Below are positions 61,795-64,000 of a stretch of 64,000 nt of DNA, one piece after another. The stretch covers positions 28,083,659 through 28,147,658 of the forward strand of contig OW387140.1 in the NCBI GenBank assembly GCA_936440205.1, written 5' to 3'. The notes below the pieces were generated by a model. It did not search any database. It was not told the origin of the DNA and saw nothing but the letters and a program-made list of their open reading frames with translations. The translations under genes were made by a program, and so were the position numbers. Within the stretch, counting starts at the first letter, position 1. Every line of letters begins with the position of its first letter. The stretch comes from Lepidonotus clava (Eukaryota; Annelida; Polychaeta; Phyllodocida; Polynoidae).

Positions 61795-61945
61795 GCCGAT
61801 AATTATTTTGCCGATAACTTTTTACGGATAATTATTTCAAAGTGCGGATACTGACCAAGATACGACACAAACCACTTTACGATAACTTCTCTGGAAGGAC
61901 TAAACAAGAATTATCGTAAATTGGCCACTAAATAATTGTCGGATT
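61795..61945. repeat. right subterminal motif cluster
   Basis: CCGATAATTATT (61795), CCGATAACTTTT (61811), ACGGATAATTATTT (about 61824), ACGATAACTT (about 61879), AATTATCGT (about 61910) and AATAATTGTCGG (61931). The motif is the same as at the left end. TTTGGCGCGAA (about 61760) just inside is E2F-like. Confidence 0.7.
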
Positions 61946-61960
61946 ATGGTATATCTTTAT

Positions 61961-61973
61961 TTCTCTCTGCAAG
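61961..61973 (-). repeat. right terminal inverted repeat
   Basis: TTCTCTCTGCAAG is the exact inverted copy of the left tip. Confidence 0.7.
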
Positions 61974-62700
61974 ACGGTGCAGGTGTATCGTCTTGTATTT
62001 GACGTCCGCAGGGCCGCTGGTTATTGTCCCCAAATGTCTAAGTGTCCAATCGCACGCCGGGACCAAGCTGCGGACCAGCACTAGTTCCCGGCCGGCCAAT
62101 CAATACCAGCGAATGATCGATCTCAATTCGTCTGGAAACAAGCCGGAGGTTGGGGGATACGTTCTCATCGAATGCGTGAGGTTGTTAATGTATCAACCAT
62201 AACATCTTTGATAATACCTCACGAATGTTACTCTGTGTCTATGCATTTGTTAATCTAGATGGTTATCTCAATAGGGGCCTGTATATACACATATATGATA
62301 TACACTAATACACAAAGGTCTACCTATAATTATCATTGTACCAGGAAATGTACAATTGCGTATTTTAGGGTTTTTTGTCACTCTACATGGTCCTGGATCT
62401 GGACAGTCCATCTGACATGATTATACATAGTGTTAATTGATAGAAAACACCCTAAGCTTTCAGAATCTATATAGTTTCATTAATTGCTTATAATTGATTT
62501 GGGCATTATAAGACTTTAAAGTCAAAAAATATGTAAAAAATAGGGTTTTTCTACAATTGTAAAAATGCAAACATGTGTGTATCAGCAAATCATGAGCAGT
62601 TTTTAGATACAATAACTTTAGATTGGAGCTAAACTACTCCTGATTCATTGCTAAAATATTGAGTTATTTTGGATGGATATTTTACTTCCTATTGCTCATG
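61974..62700. other. flank of the transposon, no gene seen
   Basis: The first 200 bases are GC-richer and open for 88 codons on the plus strand without a family match. The rest is AT-rich. Confidence 0.35.
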
Positions 62701-62717
62701 ATACAAGGCATGGTATC

Positions 62718-63941
62718 AAAAACAAACATCCGTGATCATTATTTCAAGATATCATGATGTGGTGTAAAAAATACATTAGCTTTTAGCATATGGTACCAAA
62801 ATGAAGGCATAGGGTAAATAAACAATGACCAAAAAAATCATAATCCTTATCTTACATGCTGAAATTTAATGAGAGCTTAACTGATTTTATACTGAATTTG
62901 ATCACGGATGTTTGTTTTACATTATTACCTGCAATTTCTTAAAACTAGCATAATAGTGAATACTACAAAGTTTGTAGGTGTATTAGGGTAGACATTCATG
63001 GATAAAAATGGTAAAAGGCTTCTTCTTGATTAATCCATTGATATATATGAAAATAGAACTATCTGTGCAAACGTCCGTGATCAAAACAAACATCCGTGAT
63101 CAAAACCATGTTACTAAAAAAACATAATAATTTCAAGTTTTAGGGCATTTCCTATATAAATTATTATCTCAATATTCATATTATGGCCAGCATCATTAGC
63201 TATAACTGAAAAACATGTATGATATCATTGCTCCTAAGTTTTGATCACGGATGTTTGTATCAACTTGTCTAATTAGCATACTAAATATATTTCATATGAT
63301 ATAAGTGATACAAAGGCAAATTGGTATTCATCATACAATGCTCTTTTCAAAATATTACATTCTTTTTAATAGGTTTAATTCATTTGTGTGTCTCTGTTGA
63401 TTTTCATTTTGATCACGAACGTTTTCTAGCATATTTACTAGAAAAAGATCATTTCATATTTTCTAAATATTCTAATTCCTTTCCAGAAAGATGCACACAT
63501 GATATATCTTTCTTTTTGCAAAGGATATCATTGAAAAGGAATATTTTTTTTTTCAAGTTTTGGTCACGGATGTTTGTTTTTTATGATGACTGCTTTTACT
63601 TGGCTTAGGAAACACCTTTTTAATCAAAGTTACAATTCTATATTATCCAATCATGACTTAAATGATACATTTTGTGATCAAGAAGTAGGTAAGATTAATA
63701 AAAGCAATACAACAAACGTTTGTGACTCAAACAAACGTTCGTGATGAAAATAAAATGATTGATTTTGTATTTATTTTCAGAAATTTGCCAATCAAAGATA
63801 CTTTTCACAATATATAGATATTTCATGAATGGTAAATACTTTTTCAAGAGAAATCACTGAGAAATATATCATATGAAACACCATTTTGATCTGGTAACAA
63901 ACGTTCGTGACCATAAAACTAACATCTGTGATCAAAACTTA
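62718..63941. repeat. cluster of a 17-base motif AACAAACRTYCGTGATC in both orientations
   Basis: Plus-strand copies at about 62721, 63068, 63084, 63711, 63731, 63897 and 63918. Reverse copies at about 62899, 63241, 63410 and 63560. Each keeps ACRTYYGTGA with flanking A-rich or T-rich bases. Spacing is irregular (15 to about 330 bases) and the DNA between copies is not repeated, so it is not a tandem array. The cluster probably continues past the right edge. Confidence 0.8.
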
Positions 63942-64000
63942 CTGTTTGTTATCCTAAATGGTTGTGCAAAAAATATGCTCTGATACAATCAACTGATATG

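Larger units (their letters stand above)
50036..61973. mobile_element. two-gene PIF/Harbinger DNA transposon, apparently intact
   Basis: About 11.94 kb, bounded by CTTGCAGAGAGAA (50036-50048) and its inverted copy (61961-61973). The inverted match may extend outward to GCACC/GGTGC (50029, 61980) with two mismatches. Inside are a complete DDE transposase gene on the plus strand and a complete Myb/SANT-like accessory gene on the minus strand, tail to tail. Harbinger elements are known to need both proteins: the transposase cuts and joins, while the Myb-like partner binds DNA and helps nuclear import. Both frames are unbroken, so the copy looks young. I could not find the 3-base TWA target duplication usual for Harbinger, so the outermost boundary is the weakest part of the call. 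Confidence 0.8.

Noticed and set aside
50036-61973. A 3-base TWA target-site duplication at the Harbinger ends
   Set aside because: The bases outside the tips (CCA on the left, ACG on the right) do not match, whether the tip is taken at CTTGC or extended to GCACC.
62718-63941. CRISPR-like or satellite array
   Set aside because: Copies are in both orientations with irregular spacing, and the host is an animal.
1-64000. Retrovirus-like, LTR or Polinton-type elements
   Set aside because: I recognised no long terminal repeats, reverse transcriptase, integrase, capsid or protein-primed polymerase sequences on either strand.

Overview
This is nuclear DNA from an animal, most likely a marine invertebrate (echinoderm, hemichordate, lancelet or mollusc type). 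The evidence is GT-AG introns, AT-rich non-coding DNA, many short inverted-repeat transposon copies, minisatellites, and frequent aggcct and acatgta words. The species cannot be named from the sequence. Nothing looks prokaryotic, and I recognised no rRNA, complete tRNA or CRISPR array.

Positions 1 to about 37.2 kb are mostly long introns or intergenic DNA with scattered candidate host exons on the + strand. The clearest is a transmembrane exon (5210-5376). Its phase fits a small exon at 17354-17398 and a GC-rich exon at 19336-19446 that ends in a short PDZ-ligand-like tail. Two small exons (2395-2439, 3015-3092) lie upstream. A convincing 3'-terminal exon with a poly(A) signal lies at about 37.0-37.24 kb. 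A TATA box followed by a short exon-like stretch and a strong donor is at about 29.30-29.36 kb. Between them lie miniature inverted-repeat elements (5757-6068, 14879-15090, 28732-29068), other repeat families and at least seven minisatellites.

From 40.9 to 44.4 kb a degenerate minisatellite is split by a 2.59 kb insert (41618-44204). The insert begins with the 3' half of a tRNA-like (SINE) sequence and ends with the 5' half, so it looks circularly permuted.

From 50036 to 61973 lies the main object: a two-gene PIF/Harbinger DNA transposon of about 11.9 kb. On the + strand a six-coding-exon gene encodes a complete 440-aa DDE transposase. On the - strand, tail to tail with it, a seven-coding-exon gene encodes a 1131-aa protein with a Myb/SANT-like domain, acidic and basic linkers and a long coiled coil. 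All splice phases agree and neither frame is broken. In both genes the ATG follows a 3' splice site, after an untranslated first exon. Both ends carry a CTTGCAGAGAGAA terminal repeat and many copies of a CSGATAATTATT-like motif, the natural candidate binding site for the element's own proteins. A large intron of the accessory gene holds a complex array of direct and inverted repeats.

From 62.7 kb to the right edge, a 17-base motif (AACAAACRTYCGTGATC) recurs about ten times in both orientations at irregular spacing in otherwise AT-rich DNA. It is not explained by any family I recognise.
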